DNA of 64,000 nucleotides from JASLEW01 sp963732005 (GCA_963732005.1 CAVSXT010000004.1:186001-250000), one strand, 5' to 3'; counted from the first letter of the stretch, positions 43,430-52,482 are shown. Numbers and translations: made by a program. The notes: generated from the letters alone by a model not told the origin.

Positions 43430-44358
43430 GCGTCTTCGTCCTCCCGGGTCCTGTCGCGTGTCGTGCCCTGCCCGCCGGCGCCGTTCGCGCCGGGCGCGCC
43501 GGGGTGGAAGATGGCGGCCAGGAGCTCGATGCCGTCGAGCAGCCGCGGGCCGGGGCGGCTGAAGCAGCCGTTGGCGTCCACCGGGTGGACGTTGCCGGCG
43601 CGGACGGCGCGCAGGCGGCGCCACTCGGGCCGGCCGGCGATTGCCGCCACCTGGGCGGCGGCGCCGGCGGCGTCGAAGCCGCAGGGCATGGCGACCACGA
43701 CGTCGGGGTCGAGCCGCGCGATCTCGTCCCAGCCGAGGCGGGCGGAGTGGGCGCCGGGGACGGCGGCGACGTCGTGGCCGCCGGCCGCGGCGATCATCTC
43801 CGGCACCCAGTGGCCCCCGGCAAACGGTGGATCGAGCCATTCGAGGGCCAGCACCCGCGGCCGGGGCAGCCCGGCGACCCGCTCGCGGACCGCCGCCAGG
43901 CGCCGCTCGAGAGCGGCCACCAGCTCGCCGGCGGCGGCGCGGCGGCCGGTGCGCTCGCCCACCCGCCGCACGTCGGCGAGCACGTCGGCGAGCGTCGCGG
44001 GGTCGAGCGACAGCACCTCGGGGCAGCGAGGCAGGGGCGAGACGGCGCCCTGGACCTGCGCCGTCGACACGGCGCAGACCGGACAGAGCTGCTGGGTGAC
44101 GATGAGGTCCGGCGCCAGCGCGGCGATCCGGTCCTCGGCGAGGGTGTAGAGGCTCTCGCCGCCGCCCACCTGCGCGCTGACGGCGCGGTCCACCGCGGCG
44201 GCGTCGAGCCCCGGTGGCAGGGCGCTGCCGGTCAGCACCGGCCGGCGCCGCGCCTCCTCCGGGAAATCGCACTCGTGGCTGACGCCGACCACCTGATCGC
44301 CGGCGCCGAGCGCGAACAGGATCTCGGTGCCGTTGGGCACCAGGGAGACGATGCGCAT
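43426..44358 (-). CDS. BtuF-like cobalamin/siderophore-binding protein without signal peptide
   Basis: 310 residues of the helical-backbone metal receptor (periplasmic binding protein class III) family. It begins directly with the domain (MRIVSLVPNGTEILFALGAG, GVSHECDFPEE) and includes PDLIVTQQLCPVCAV and LEWLDPPFAGGHWVPEMIAAAGG. There is no signal peptide, so it is likely cytoplasmic, a known subtype annotated as cobalamin-binding. The long Ala/Gly C-terminal tail is low complexity. No BtuCD genes are adjacent. It overlaps the aldo-keto reductase gene and is divergent from the beta-helix protein gene. Confidence 0.83.
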   Translation of the reverse strand: MRIVSLVPNGTEILFALGAGDQVVGVSHECDFPEEARRRPVLTGSALPPGLDAAAVDRAVSAQVGGGESLYTLAEDRIAALAPDLIVTQQLCPVCAVSTAQVQGAVSPLPRCPEVLSLDPATLADVLADVRRVGERTGRRAAAGELVAALERRLAAVRERVAGLPRPRVLALEWLDPPFAGGHWVPEMIAAAGGHDVAAVPGAHSARLGWDEIARLDPDVVVAMPCGFDAAGAAAQVAAIAGRPEWRRLRAVRAGNVHPVDANGCFSRPGPRLLDGIELLAAIFHPGAPGANGAGGQGTTRDRTREDEDA

Positions 44359-44435
44359 GCCGGTAGTCTACGACGCCGGGAGGGCGCGAAGGGGTCGGAA
44401 GGGGCGGGCGGTGCCCCCCTCCCATCGTGATGCCG

Positions 44436-44468
44436 GGAAACGCCGTGAGCTTGTGTCACGGCGTTTCC
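44436..44468. promoter_or_regulatory. Long perfect inverted repeat between divergent genes
   Basis: GGAAACGCCGTGA (44436-44448) and TCACGGCGTTTCC (44456-44468) form a 13-bp perfect inverted repeat with a 7-base spacer, extended by CCG/CGG with a bulge. It lies between the starts of the BtuF-like gene (44358, minus) and the beta-helix gene (44516, plus), so a terminator role is unlikely; there is no T-tract. It is a candidate operator shared by both genes or a leader hairpin. Confidence 0.5.
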
Positions 44469-44515
44469 GGCCGCATGATGGGTCGGCACGGGAAGTGCAC
44501 CTTCTGCCCAGATGA

Positions 44516-47500
44516 ATGCAGGCGAGGGTCGAAGGCAGGCCGATGGTCCGAAGTTTCCGCAGCGCGAATGTCCACCATGTCGTCCGAGTCGCGGCTGTCT
44601 TCCGGCGGATGGCGGATGTCGTCCCCGCCGCGGCTGACGCCCGCGTAGCGGCGGACGTCTGTGCAGAGGCTGACGTCTGTACAGAGGCTGACGTCTGCGC
44701 ACCGGGTGCCGTCCGTGCTGCGGCTGACGTCCGTGCCGCGGCTGACCTTCGCGTCATCGCCCCCGTCTGCGGCGCGATTCTCTGGCTGACGCTGGCGATC
44801 GCGGGCGCCGCTGCCGTTCCGGCGCCGGTGGCGGTGGCGGTGCCCGGCATCGGCTCCGGCCGAGGCGTGGCGGCGGCGGGCGGCCTGGTGCGGGTGCCGC
44901 AGGATGCCGCCACGCTCCCGCAGGCGATCTCGCAGGTCGCGAACGGAGGTGTCGTCGAGCTGGCCGCGGGCATCTACGCCGCGCCGGTGGCGGGGTTCAG
45001 GATCGGCAACGCCGGCAAGGCCTTCACCATTCGCGCCGCCCCCGGGGCGGCGGTCGCCCTGGACGGCGGCGGCAGCCATCCGGTGCTCGTGCTGCGCAAC
45101 TCCGAGCGCTCGCACGGCGGCCTGGTGGTGTTCCAGGACCTGACCTTCCGCAATGGCGGCGGCGGCTCGCCGGAGACCTCGCCGGGGGTCACCGTCGACG
45201 CCGGCGAGGCCCGTTTCGTGGGCTGTGCCTTCGCCGGCAACCTCGGAGGCGCGGCCGCCGACGGCGGTGGCGTCAAGGTCCGCAACGGCTCCGCCGCCAG
45301 CTTCATCGGCTGCACCTTCACCGGCAACGTCTCGCCGATCGCCGGCGGCGCCATGGCGGTCAACCTGTCCACCGTCGAGGTGCTCGGAGGCTCCTTCGTC
45401 GCCAACCTGGTCAATCTTCCGGGCAGCGACCCGACCGCGCACGGCGGCGCGATCGCCGTGATCGACGGCACGCTGTACGTCTCGGACGCCCTCTTCCAGG
45501 GCAACCAGGCCGGTCTGGTGGGCGGCGCGATCTACGGCTTCGGCGACTGGACCGCCACGCCGGCGACGCCGCACACCTACGTCGCCGTCACCCGCTCCAC
45601 CTTCCAGGCCAACGTCGCCGCGCCGCCGGCCTGCTGTCCGGCGGCCGGAGATCCCACCGGCGGCGCGATTCACGTCGAGGACCAGACCACCCTCGACGTC
45701 ACCGGCTCGTGGTTCGTCGCCAACCAGGCGCAGTTCGGCGGCGCGCTCGACAGCTACCGCGCGCTGATCAACGTCGCGGGCTCCACCTTCCAGGGCAACC
45801 GTGGTGCGCTCGCCGGTGCGCAGCTGGCGGTCGGCGGGGCCATCTGCGCGCTCTCCAACGACGCCGTGGACGCCTCCACCGCCGGCGGCAAGAACCCGCG
45901 TCCGGCGGGGGTGACGGTGGCCGGATCGCTGCTGCAGGGGCTGCCGGCGGGCGGCGGCCCGGTCGGCAATGCCGGTGGCTGCCTGCTGGTGGCGGGCGAC
46001 CAGACGCACCTCTATGGCCAGAACGGGCTCAGCCCGAACGGCACGCTGGACTCGAACCGGGCGCCGGTGCAGATCACCGGCTCCGCGTTCGACAGTTGCG
46101 GCGTGCAGCAGAACCCCGCGGGCGGCAGCGCGGCGGGTGGGGCGATCAACGCCACGCTGGTGGCGTTGACCATGGACGACTCGCTGGTGCTGGAATCCGG
46201 CGCCGCCGGCAACGGCAGCGGCGGCGGGCTCTTCCTGGCCGGCGAATCGGCGGCGCAGATCACCGGCGCCACCTTTGCCGGCGACACCGCGGACAGTGCC
46301 GGCGGCGGGATCTTCGCCGGCGCCTCGGACCTCCAGATCAGCGGCGCCAGCTTCGTCGCCAACCAGGCCGGCCCGGCGGTGGCCGAGCCACTCGCCGCCT
46401 CCCACGGTGCGGCGCTCTATTCGATTCCGGCGGTCGGCAGCCAGCCTCACGCCGGCTCGGGCGACGCCAGCGGCACGGTCGCGGCGACGACGTTCAGCCA
46501 GAACCTCGGCCTGCCGGTCTGGGACGTCGATCTCGGCGGCGGGGGGCCGGTCAACACCGTCCAGTACGCGGGCAACGGCTTCTTCAGCACGGCCTTCGGC
46601 GCCAAGGTCTACGTCGACACCTTCGCCGATCCCGGCCGCAACGGCTTCGACGTCGGCGGGCTGAACTCCCTGGTGGTGAATCGCCCCGGCGGTCCGACGA
46701 CGGTCAAGTCGCCGGTCGCCAACCGGGCGCTCGGCGCGCCGCCGGCCGCCGGGTCGCTCAAGGCGTTCCCGCCGGCGGGCTCGCCGGCGGCGCGGTCGGA
46801 GCCCTTCCTGGCCTATGCCTGGACGGGTGGCGGCGCGACCCTCGACGGCGTGCAGCTGCCGGCGCACCAGGGGGTGATCGCGGGCGCCGCGCCCGGCAGC
46901 CATGTGCTGGCGGTGAACGGCATCACCGTCGGCACCGCCAGCGTCGCCGCGCCGCAATGCACCACGGACCCCACGCTGTGTCTGGCCAGCGACCGCTTCC
47001 ACGTCCAGGTGCAGTGGCAGCTGGCGACGGGGGAGCGCGGCGAGGGCCATCCGGTCGCGCTCTCGGGCGACACCGGCTACTTCTGGTTCTTCGACCCGGC
47101 CAGCGTCGAGCTGATGGTCAAGATGGTCGACGGCCGCTCGGTCAATGGCCGCTTCTGGGTCTTCTACGGTGCGCTCTCCAACGTGCAGTACACGCTGGTG
47201 GTGACCGACACCGTGACCGGCGCGGTGCAGGCCTACGTGAACCCCCAGGGCCGGCTGGCGAGCGTCGCGGACACCGCGGCCTTCCTGGGTACCGGCGAGG
47301 CGCCGCCGGTGCCGCCGGTGATGGCGCCGCCACCGCCGCCGGCCGGCGCGTGCGCCGCCGGGCGCGCGAACCTCTGTCTCGGCAGCCGTTTCCGGGTGGC
47401 GGTCGCCTGGCGGACCAGCACCGGGACCGGCGCCGGCACCGCCGCGCCGCTGACCGGCGACACCGGGACCTTCTGGTTCTTCGACCCTGCCGAGGTCGAT

Positions 47501-47686
47501 CTGGTGATGAAGGTGCTGGACGGCACGTCGATCAACGATCACTTCTGGGTGTTCTACGCCGGCCTGTCCAACGTGCAGTACACCATCACCGTCACGGATA
47601 CCAAGACCGGGCGAAAGAAGACCTACACCAACCCGCAAGGCACGCTGGCGAGCGTCGCGGACACCTCCGCGCTGCCCGGGCCTTGA
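44516..47686 (+). CDS. Large secreted beta-helix protein with duplicated C-terminal domain
   Basis: 1056 residues from ATG 44516, though the true start is uncertain because about 80 repeat-encoded residues precede the hydrophobic export segment (VCGAILWLTLAIAGAAAV, about 84-101). Residues 115-700 form a right-handed parallel beta-helix with many repeats of the type F.G.A....GGA/GGGI (for example FVGCAFAGNLGGAAADGGGV). The C-terminus has two copies of about 100 residues, each with SDRFHVQVQW-like start, GDTGYFWFFDP, FWVFYGALSNVQYT and ASVADT, separated by a Pro-rich linker. I recall this last domain as widespread in Acidobacteriota secreted proteins. It may act in surface attachment or polysaccharide binding; function is unknown. 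The neighbouring PqqB-like gene follows on the same strand. Confidence 0.82.
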   Translation: MQARVEGRPMVRSFRSANVHHVVRVAAVFRRMADVVPAAADARVAADVCAEADVCTEADVCAPGAVRAAADVRAAADLRVIAPVCGAILWLTLAIAGAAAVPAPVAVAVPGIGSGRGVAAAGGLVRVPQDAATLPQAISQVANGGVVELAAGIYAAPVAGFRIGNAGKAFTIRAAPGAAVALDGGGSHPVLVLRNSERSHGGLVVFQDLTFRNGGGGSPETSPGVTVDAGEARFVGCAFAGNLGGAAADGGGVKVRNGSAASFIGCTFTGNVSPIAGGAMAVNLSTVEVLGGSFVANLVNLPGSDPTAHGGAIAVIDGTLYVSDALFQGNQAGLVGGAIYGFGDWTATPATPHTYVAVTRSTFQANVAAPPACCPAAGDPTGGAIHVEDQTTLDVTGSWFVANQAQFGGALDSYRALINVAGSTFQGNRGALAGAQLAVGGAICALSNDAVDASTAGGKNPRPAGVTVAGSLLQGLPAGGGPVGNAGGCLLVAGDQTHLYGQNGLSPNGTLDSNRAPVQITGSAFDSCGVQQNPAGGSAAGGAINATLVALTMDDSLVLESGAAGNGSGGGLFLAGESAAQITGATFAGDTADSAGGGIFAGASDLQISGASFVANQAGPAVAEPLAASHGAALYSIPAVGSQPHAGSGDASGTVAATTFSQNLGLPVWDVDLGGGGPVNTVQYAGNGFFSTAFGAKVYVDTFADPGRNGFDVGGLNSLVVNRPGGPTTVKSPVANRALGAPPAAGSLKAFPPAGSPAARSEPFLAYAWTGGGATLDGVQLPAHQGVIAGAAPGSHVLAVNGITVGTASVAAPQCTTDPTLCLASDRFHVQVQWQLATGERGEGHPVALSGDTGYFWFFDPASVELMVKMVDGRSVNGRFWVFYGALSNVQYTLVVTDTVTGAVQAYVNPQGRLASVADTAAFLGTGEAPPVPPVMAPPPPPAGACAAGRANLCLGSRFRVAVAWRTSTGTGAGTAAPLTGDTGTFWFFDPAEVDLVMKVLDGTSINDHFWVFYAGLSNVQYTITVTDTKTGRKKTYTNPQGTLASVADTSALPGP
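44618..44743. repeat. 18-bp tandem repeat, about seven copies
   Basis: Units of 18 bp, from 44618 to 44743, of type GACGTCTGTGCAGAGGCT with drifting copies (GACGTCCGTGCCGCGGCT). In the beta-helix protein frame they encode a hexapeptide A-D-V-C/R-x-x repeated before the export signal. Confidence 0.75.
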
Positions 47687-47777
47687 GCCCGGACCCGGGC
47701 GCGGGTGCGAGCTTGACCTGCCGCGGGCGGCCACACACAATCGCCGCATCGCGCTCCGAAGGGAAACCAAACCTGCC

Positions 47778-48884
47778 ATGAGCCAGCGCTTGCCGCACCG
47801 CAACCTGTGCGTCGAGGTGCCATGGCACTCCGCGGCCCCGGCCGCCGCGCTTGCATCCGTGGCGGCGGCCGTGCTGCTCGCGGTTGCGGCTCCGGTTCGG
47901 CTTCCCGCGGCGCCGGCAGGGGCGCCTGCTGCAGCGGCGGCGGTCCTGCCCGCGGTGCAGGAAGCCAATGCCGCCGGTCCGGTGGCGGCCGGCACGCCGG
48001 CGCGGGTGGTGGTGACGGCGCTGGGGACGGCGCAGGATGGCGGCGTGCCGCAGCCCGGCTGCGATTGCGTGCGCTGCGTTGCGGCGCGGCGCGATCCCGG
48101 ACGGCGGCGGCACGTGGCGAGCCTGGCGCTCCGCCTGCCGGCGAGCGGCAAGACCTGGCTGATCGACGCCACACCCGACCTCGGAGAGCAGCTCGAGATC
48201 GTGCACCGCTTCCGGCCGCATCCGGCCGGCGCGCCCGACCGGCAGCCGGTGGACGGCGTGCTGCTCACCCACGCCCACGCCGGCCACTACCTGGGGCTCG
48301 CGCTCTTCGGCTTCGAGGTGATCGACAGCCACGACCTGCCGGTCTACGCCTCGTCGCGGATGGCCGCCTTCCTGCGGGCCAATGGCCCCTGGAGCCTGCT
48401 GGTGGCGCGGCGCAACGTCGTCCTCCACGAGCTGACTCCGGGCCAGACGTTGACGCTCGCCCCCGGACTGACGGTGACGCCGCTGCTGGTGCCGCACCGC
48501 GACGAGCTGAGCGACACCCTGGGGTTCGTGGTGCGCGGACCACGGCGCACTCTGCTCTACGTTCCCGACACCGATTCATGGACGGCGTGGAAGCCGTCGC
48601 TGCCGGAGGTGCTGCGCCGCGAGCGCGTCGACGTGGCACTGCTGGACGGCACCTTCTATTCCGCCGGCGAGCTGCCCGACCGCGACGTGAGCCGGATCGG
48701 TCATCCGCTGATGAACGTCACCATGGAGCTGCTGGGAGCCCAGGTGCGCGGTGGCGGGTTGCAGGTCTTCTTCACCCACCTCAATCACTCCAATCCGGCC
48801 CTCGATCCGGCCGGCCCGGAGCGCGCCGCGCTGGCCGCCGCCGGCTTTCAGGTGCTGGCGGAAGGCCAGGAGCTGATCCTTTAG
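47778..48884 (+). CDS. PqqB-like metallo-beta-lactamase-fold protein, exported
   Basis: 368 residues. The N-terminus is hydrophobic and Ala/Pro-rich (about 18-75), consistent with a signal or anchor, which is unusual for cytosolic PqqB. The core starts VVTALGTAQDGGVPQPGCDCVRC, with the Cys pattern of PqqB, then LIDATPDLGEQL, DGVLLTHAHAGHYLGLALFG (the H-A-H-x-G-H metal motif), LLVPHRDELSDTLGF, LYVPDTD, LLDGTFYS, GHPLMNVTMEL and VFFTHLNHSNP. PqqB is implicated in PQQ assembly or release as a hydroxylating enzyme; no other pqq genes lie here, so a stand-alone role is likely. A short ACC-type upstream gap of 91 bases follows the beta-helix gene. Confidence 0.82.
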   Translation: MSQRLPHRNLCVEVPWHSAAPAAALASVAAAVLLAVAAPVRLPAAPAGAPAAAAAVLPAVQEANAAGPVAAGTPARVVVTALGTAQDGGVPQPGCDCVRCVAARRDPGRRRHVASLALRLPASGKTWLIDATPDLGEQLEIVHRFRPHPAGAPDRQPVDGVLLTHAHAGHYLGLALFGFEVIDSHDLPVYASSRMAAFLRANGPWSLLVARRNVVLHELTPGQTLTLAPGLTVTPLLVPHRDELSDTLGFVVRGPRRTLLYVPDTDSWTAWKPSLPEVLRRERVDVALLDGTFYSAGELPDRDVSRIGHPLMNVTMELLGAQVRGGGLQVFFTHLNHSNPALDPAGPERAALAAAGFQVLAEGQELIL

Positions 48885-49215
48885 CCTCTCCCGACCCGAC
48901 CCGGCGCCCGCCCCTCGGGCCTCAGCGATCGGTCTCCGGGCGGCCTGCCCGCGGCGGCGGCGTGTCCGGGAATGGAACGAGAGTGTCGCGGAAGCGGACG
49001 CCTGGGCTAGAGTAGGTGACCGGGCCGTCTGGCGCTCCGGCGCTGCTACGCTACCGTCTGGCGCTCCGGCGCTGCTACGCTACAATGCCGGCAACCAAGT
49101 GGCAGCTTCGGGCGGCGTGCCCTCCAAGACGTCGATCCTCGCGCATTCGTGGGCTCTGTGGCCCGCTTTTGGTTTCCGGTCCGTCATCCGGGCGAAGAGC
49201 GCCCAAGGAGGAGCA
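48885..49215. other. Intergenic region with a perfect 29-bp tandem duplication
   Basis: 331 bases without a gene, upstream of the ABC importer. It holds CCGTCTGGCGCTCCGGCGC-type 29-bp units at 49025-49053 and 49054-49082, identical and adjacent. The second unit ends at TACAAT (49081-49086), a possible -10 whose -35 would lie in the copy. The region from 49100 on is open in another frame but shows no gene. It may be the promoter of the ABC operon. Confidence 0.5.
49025..49082. repeat. Perfect tandem duplication of 29 bp
   Basis: Two identical adjacent 29-bp copies begin CCGTCTGGCG and end GCTACGCTA. They lie about 135 bp upstream of the substrate-binding protein gene. With only two copies and no spacer it is a simple duplication, not a CRISPR. 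Confidence 0.85.
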
Positions 49216-50535
49216 ATGGCCAGGAGAAGCAAAGGCATCTCGCGGCGCGAGTTCGTGCAGGCCGCAGGGACCGTCGCCGCCGGCTCGCTGATCTTTCCGG
49301 TCGCGGGTCGCGCCCAACAGAAGACGCTCAAGATCCTGCAGTGGAGCCATTTCGTACCCGGCTACGACAAGTGGTTCGACGGCGTGTTCTGCAAGGAGTG
49401 GGGAGCGAAGCACAACACCCAGGTGATCGTCGACCACATCGCGATCGGCGAGATCAACGCCCGCGCCGCGGCCGAGGTGGCGGCCAAGAAGGGGCACGAC
49501 CTGTTCATGTTCCTGTCGCCCCCGGCCGCCTACGAGCAGCAGGTGATCGACCATGCCGAGATCTACCAGGAGGTGGAGCGGAAGTGGGGGAAGACCAACG
49601 ACCTGGGCCACAAGTCGACCTATAACCCCAAGACCAAGAAGCACTTCGCGTTTTCCGACTCCTACGTCCCCGACCCCGGCAACTACCGCAAGGACCTCTG
49701 GTCCCAGGTCGGCATGCCGAACGGGCCGGACACCTGGGAACAGCTGCACCAGGGCGCCAAGGCGATCAAGGACAAGATCGGCAACCCGTGCGGCCTCGGG
49801 CTGTCGCAGGAGCTCGACACCAACATGGCGATGCGCGCCTTGCTGTGGAGCTTCGGCGGCGCCGAGCAGAACGAGGCCGGCGCGGTGGTGCTCAACTCCA
49901 AGAACACCGTCGAAGCGGTCAAGTACATGCGCGCCCTGTACAAGGATGCCGAGACCGCCGAGGTGTTCACCTGGGACCCCTCGTCCAACAACCGCGCCAT
50001 CCTCTCGGGCAAGGCCTCCTATGTGCAGAACGCCATCTCGGTGACCCGCGCCGCGGAGAAGGACAACCCCGAGATGTCGCGCCAGATCCAGCTCACGCCG
50101 GCGCTCAAGGGCCCGGTCCGCCGAATCGCCTGCGAGCACGTCATGGACTGCTACGTCATCTGGAAGTTCGCCGACAACGTCGCCGGCGCCAAGCAGTTCC
50201 TGGCCGACTACATGGACGACTTCGCCAACGCCTTCAAGGCGAGCGAGTTCTACAACTTCCCGTGCTTCCCCGGCACGGTGAAGAACCTGCAGCAGCTCAT
50301 CGCCGACGACGCCAAGGCGCAGCCGCACGACAAGTACAAGATCCTGGGCGCGGCGCTCGAGACGACGACCAACGTCGGCTACCCGGGCTACGCCACCGCC
50401 GCCATCGACGAGGTGTTCAACACCTTCGTGCTGCCCACCATGTTCGCCAAGGCGGCGCGCGACGAGATGACGCCGGAGGAGGCGGTGGCCGCCGCCGACA
50501 AGGAAGTCAAGCGTATCTTCGACAAGTGGAAGTAG
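49216..50535 (+). CDS. ABC importer substrate-binding protein, Tat-exported
   Basis: 439 residues. The signal SRREFVQAAGTVAAGSLIFPVAG has a twin-arginine motif (S-R-R-E-F), so the folded protein is exported through Tat. The mature part (ILQWSHFVPGYDKWFDGVF, GADPNN-like EQNEAGAVVLNSK) belongs to the family of extracellular solute-binding proteins for oligosaccharides or polyols. AGGAGG lies 5 bases before ATG 49216. It leads the operon with one ATPase, two permeases and a semialdehyde dehydrogenase. The dehydrogenase suggests a carbon source that feeds malonate-semialdehyde or inositol catabolism, but the sugar cannot be read from sequence. Confidence 0.9.
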   Translation: MARRSKGISRREFVQAAGTVAAGSLIFPVAGRAQQKTLKILQWSHFVPGYDKWFDGVFCKEWGAKHNTQVIVDHIAIGEINARAAAEVAAKKGHDLFMFLSPPAAYEQQVIDHAEIYQEVERKWGKTNDLGHKSTYNPKTKKHFAFSDSYVPDPGNYRKDLWSQVGMPNGPDTWEQLHQGAKAIKDKIGNPCGLGLSQELDTNMAMRALLWSFGGAEQNEAGAVVLNSKNTVEAVKYMRALYKDAETAEVFTWDPSSNNRAILSGKASYVQNAISVTRAAEKDNPEMSRQIQLTPALKGPVRRIACEHVMDCYVIWKFADNVAGAKQFLADYMDDFANAFKASEFYNFPCFPGTVKNLQQLIADDAKAQPHDKYKILGAALETTTNVGYPGYATAAIDEVFNTFVLPTMFAKAARDEMTPEEAVAAADKEVKRIFDKWK

Positions 50536-50560
50536 GCCGGAAAGGCTTGCGGGGAGCGCC

Positions 50561-51604
50561 ATGGCGATCGTCGAAACCAAAGACCTGACCAAGGTCTTCA
50601 AGCAGGGACAGCTCGGCGCCGTCAACGACGTCAACCTGCTGACGCGGGAGGGCGAGTTCATGGTCTTCCTCGGACCCTCGGGTTCGGGGAAGACCACGCT
50701 GCTGCGGATGATCGCCGGGCTCGAGGAACCGACGCGCGGCGACGTCCTGATCGGCGGCCGGGTGGTGACGCGGCTGCCGCCGCGCGAGCGGCGGATCGCC
50801 ATGGTGTTCCAGAGCTATGCGCTCTATCCGCATCTGTCGGTTTACAAGAACATCGCCTTTCCGCTGCGGGCGCAGAAGGTGCCCAAGGCGGAGCGCGGGC
50901 CGAAGGTCGAGTGGGCGGCGGGGCTGCTGGGGATCGGCGAGTTGCTCGACCGCAAGCCGCGCGAGCTCTCGGGCGGCGAGCGCCAGCGGGTGGCACTGGC
51001 CCGCGCCATCGTCCGCGAGCCGAGCGTCTTCCTGCTTGACGAGCCGCTGTCCAACCTCGACGCCAAGCTGCGGGCCTCGGCGCGCGAGGAGCTGACGCAG
51101 TTTCACAAGCGCATCGGCACCACCACCATCTACGTCACCCACGACCAGGTCGAGGCGATGGCGATGGGGGACCGCATCGTGGTGCTGAACAAGGGACTGG
51201 TGCGCCAGGTGGGCACGCCGCGCGAGGTCTACGACGAGCCGGCGGACACCTTCGTCGCCACCTTCCTGGGCTCGCCGCCGATGAACCTGATCGACCACGG
51301 CGACGTGCTGGTCGGTTTCCGCCCCGAGCACCTGCTGCCCACCGCGCTGATCGAAGGACCGGCGGTGGCGATCACCGCCCGGGTGACCGGCGTCGAGTAC
51401 CTGGGCAACGAACGGGTGCTCTATGCGCGGATCCAGGGCGGCCGCTTCGGCGACCAGCGGCTGATCGGCAGGCTGCCCTCGGTCTACCGGGTCGAGGTCG
51501 ACGAAGGCGAGGTGGTGACGCTCGGGATACCCGAGCGCAACCTCCGCTTCTTTGCCAAGGACGGCGGGCGGCGGACCGAGCCGCGGGAGGTGGCATGGCA
51601 GTAA
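50561..51604 (+). CDS. ABC importer ATPase (MalK/UgpC type)
   Basis: 347 residues. Walker A GPSGSGKTT, the Q-loop MVFQSYALYPH, signature LSGGERQRVALARAI, Walker B VFLLDEPLSNLD and the switch THDQVEA are all intact. The C-terminal part (about 235-347, with GFRPEHLL and VEYLGNERVLY) is the TOBE-type regulatory domain of carbohydrate importers. It follows the binding protein after 25 bases and overlaps the first permease by 10 bases, showing tight coupling. Confidence 0.96.
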   Translation: MAIVETKDLTKVFKQGQLGAVNDVNLLTREGEFMVFLGPSGSGKTTLLRMIAGLEEPTRGDVLIGGRVVTRLPPRERRIAMVFQSYALYPHLSVYKNIAFPLRAQKVPKAERGPKVEWAAGLLGIGELLDRKPRELSGGERQRVALARAIVREPSVFLLDEPLSNLDAKLRASAREELTQFHKRIGTTTIYVTHDQVEAMAMGDRIVVLNKGLVRQVGTPREVYDEPADTFVATFLGSPPMNLIDHGDVLVGFRPEHLLPTALIEGPAVAITARVTGVEYLGNERVLYARIQGGRFGDQRLIGRLPSVYRVEVDEGEVVTLGIPERNLRFFAKDGGRRTEPREVAWQ

Positions 51605-52482
51605 GGCGCCAGGACCGCTGGCTGGGCCCGGCGATGTTCGCCCCCGCCCTGCTCTACATCGCCGGCCTGGTCGGCGTGCCGCTGATCCTCGCCTTCCTTT
51701 ACAGCCTCGGCGACGTCACCGTCGGCAGCGTCGGCTACCATTTCGTCGGCCTGGCGAACTTCCGCAGCGTGCTGCAGAACCCCGCCTTCCGCGGCGCACT
51801 CTGGCACTCGTTCGTCTTCACCGTCAGCGCGCAGCTGATCGTCATCGTCGGCGCCAACGTCCTGGCGCTGGCGCTGCGCAACCCGTTCCGCGGCCGCGGC
51901 CTGGTGCGCTTCCTGACCCTGCTGCCCTGGGTGGCGCCGATCTCGCTGGGCGCCATCGGCTGGAAATGGATCCTGGACTCGATCTACAGCGTGGTCAACT
52001 GGGCGCTGGTGAGCCTGCACCTGGTGAAACCTTTCGATACGCCGATGTGGCTGGGGGAGCCGAGCCTGGCGATGATCTCGGTCATCCTGGTGCACGCCTG
52101 GCGGATGCTGCCGTTCTCGACCGTCATCCTGCTGGCGGGCCTCACCGCCATCCCCCGCGACATCCCCGAGGCGGCGGCCGTGGACGGCGCCGGCTTCTGG
52201 CGCACGCACTTCGAGATCACGCTGCCGATGATGCGGCCGATCATCTCCGTGGCGCTGCTGTTCGGCATCGTCTTCACCTTCACCGACATGACGGTGGTCT
52301 ACATCCTGACCCGCGGCGGGCCCTACGACTCGACGCACGTGGTGCCGTCCTACGCCTTCTTCGCCGGCATCCTGGGCGGCAGCCTCGCCGAGGGCGCGGC
52401 GGCGTCGATCTTCCTGGTGCCGATCCTGGTGCTGGTGGCCTGGGCGATGCTGCGCGTCGCGCACCGCTCGGAGGTCGTATGA
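51595..52482 (+). CDS. ABC importer permease 1
   Basis: 295 residues with about six membrane helices. Early helices (about 12-33) are followed by SYGVNDVG-like sequence and a conserved EAA-type loop, here PRDIPEAAAVDGAGFWRTHFEITLP (in two parts: IPEAAAVDGA and FWRTHFEITLP), which docks on the ATPase. It is the UgpA/MalF-type subunit. ATG 51595 overlaps the end of the ATPase gene; the stop overlaps the next permease by four bases. Confidence 0.93.
   Translation: MAVRRQDRWLGPAMFAPALLYIAGLVGVPLILAFLYSLGDVTVGSVGYHFVGLANFRSVLQNPAFRGALWHSFVFTVSAQLIVIVGANVLALALRNPFRGRGLVRFLTLLPWVAPISLGAIGWKWILDSIYSVVNWALVSLHLVKPFDTPMWLGEPSLAMISVILVHAWRMLPFSTVILLAGLTAIPRDIPEAAAVDGAGFWRTHFEITLPMMRPIISVALLFGIVFTFTDMTVVYILTRGGPYDSTHVVPSYAFFAGILGGSLAEGAAASIFLVPILVLVAWAMLRVAHRSEVV

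Noticed and set aside
44359..44515. Cobalamin riboswitch upstream of the BtuF-like gene
   Set aside because: No B12-box-like sequence; only a simple inverted repeat is present.
44456..48268. Long minus-strand open frame opposite the beta-helix gene
   Set aside because: Arg/Gly/Ala-rich shadow; the plus strand carries a signal, beta-helix and a conserved domain.
49025..49082. CRISPR array
   Set aside because: Only two adjacent copies with no spacers and no cas genes in the window.
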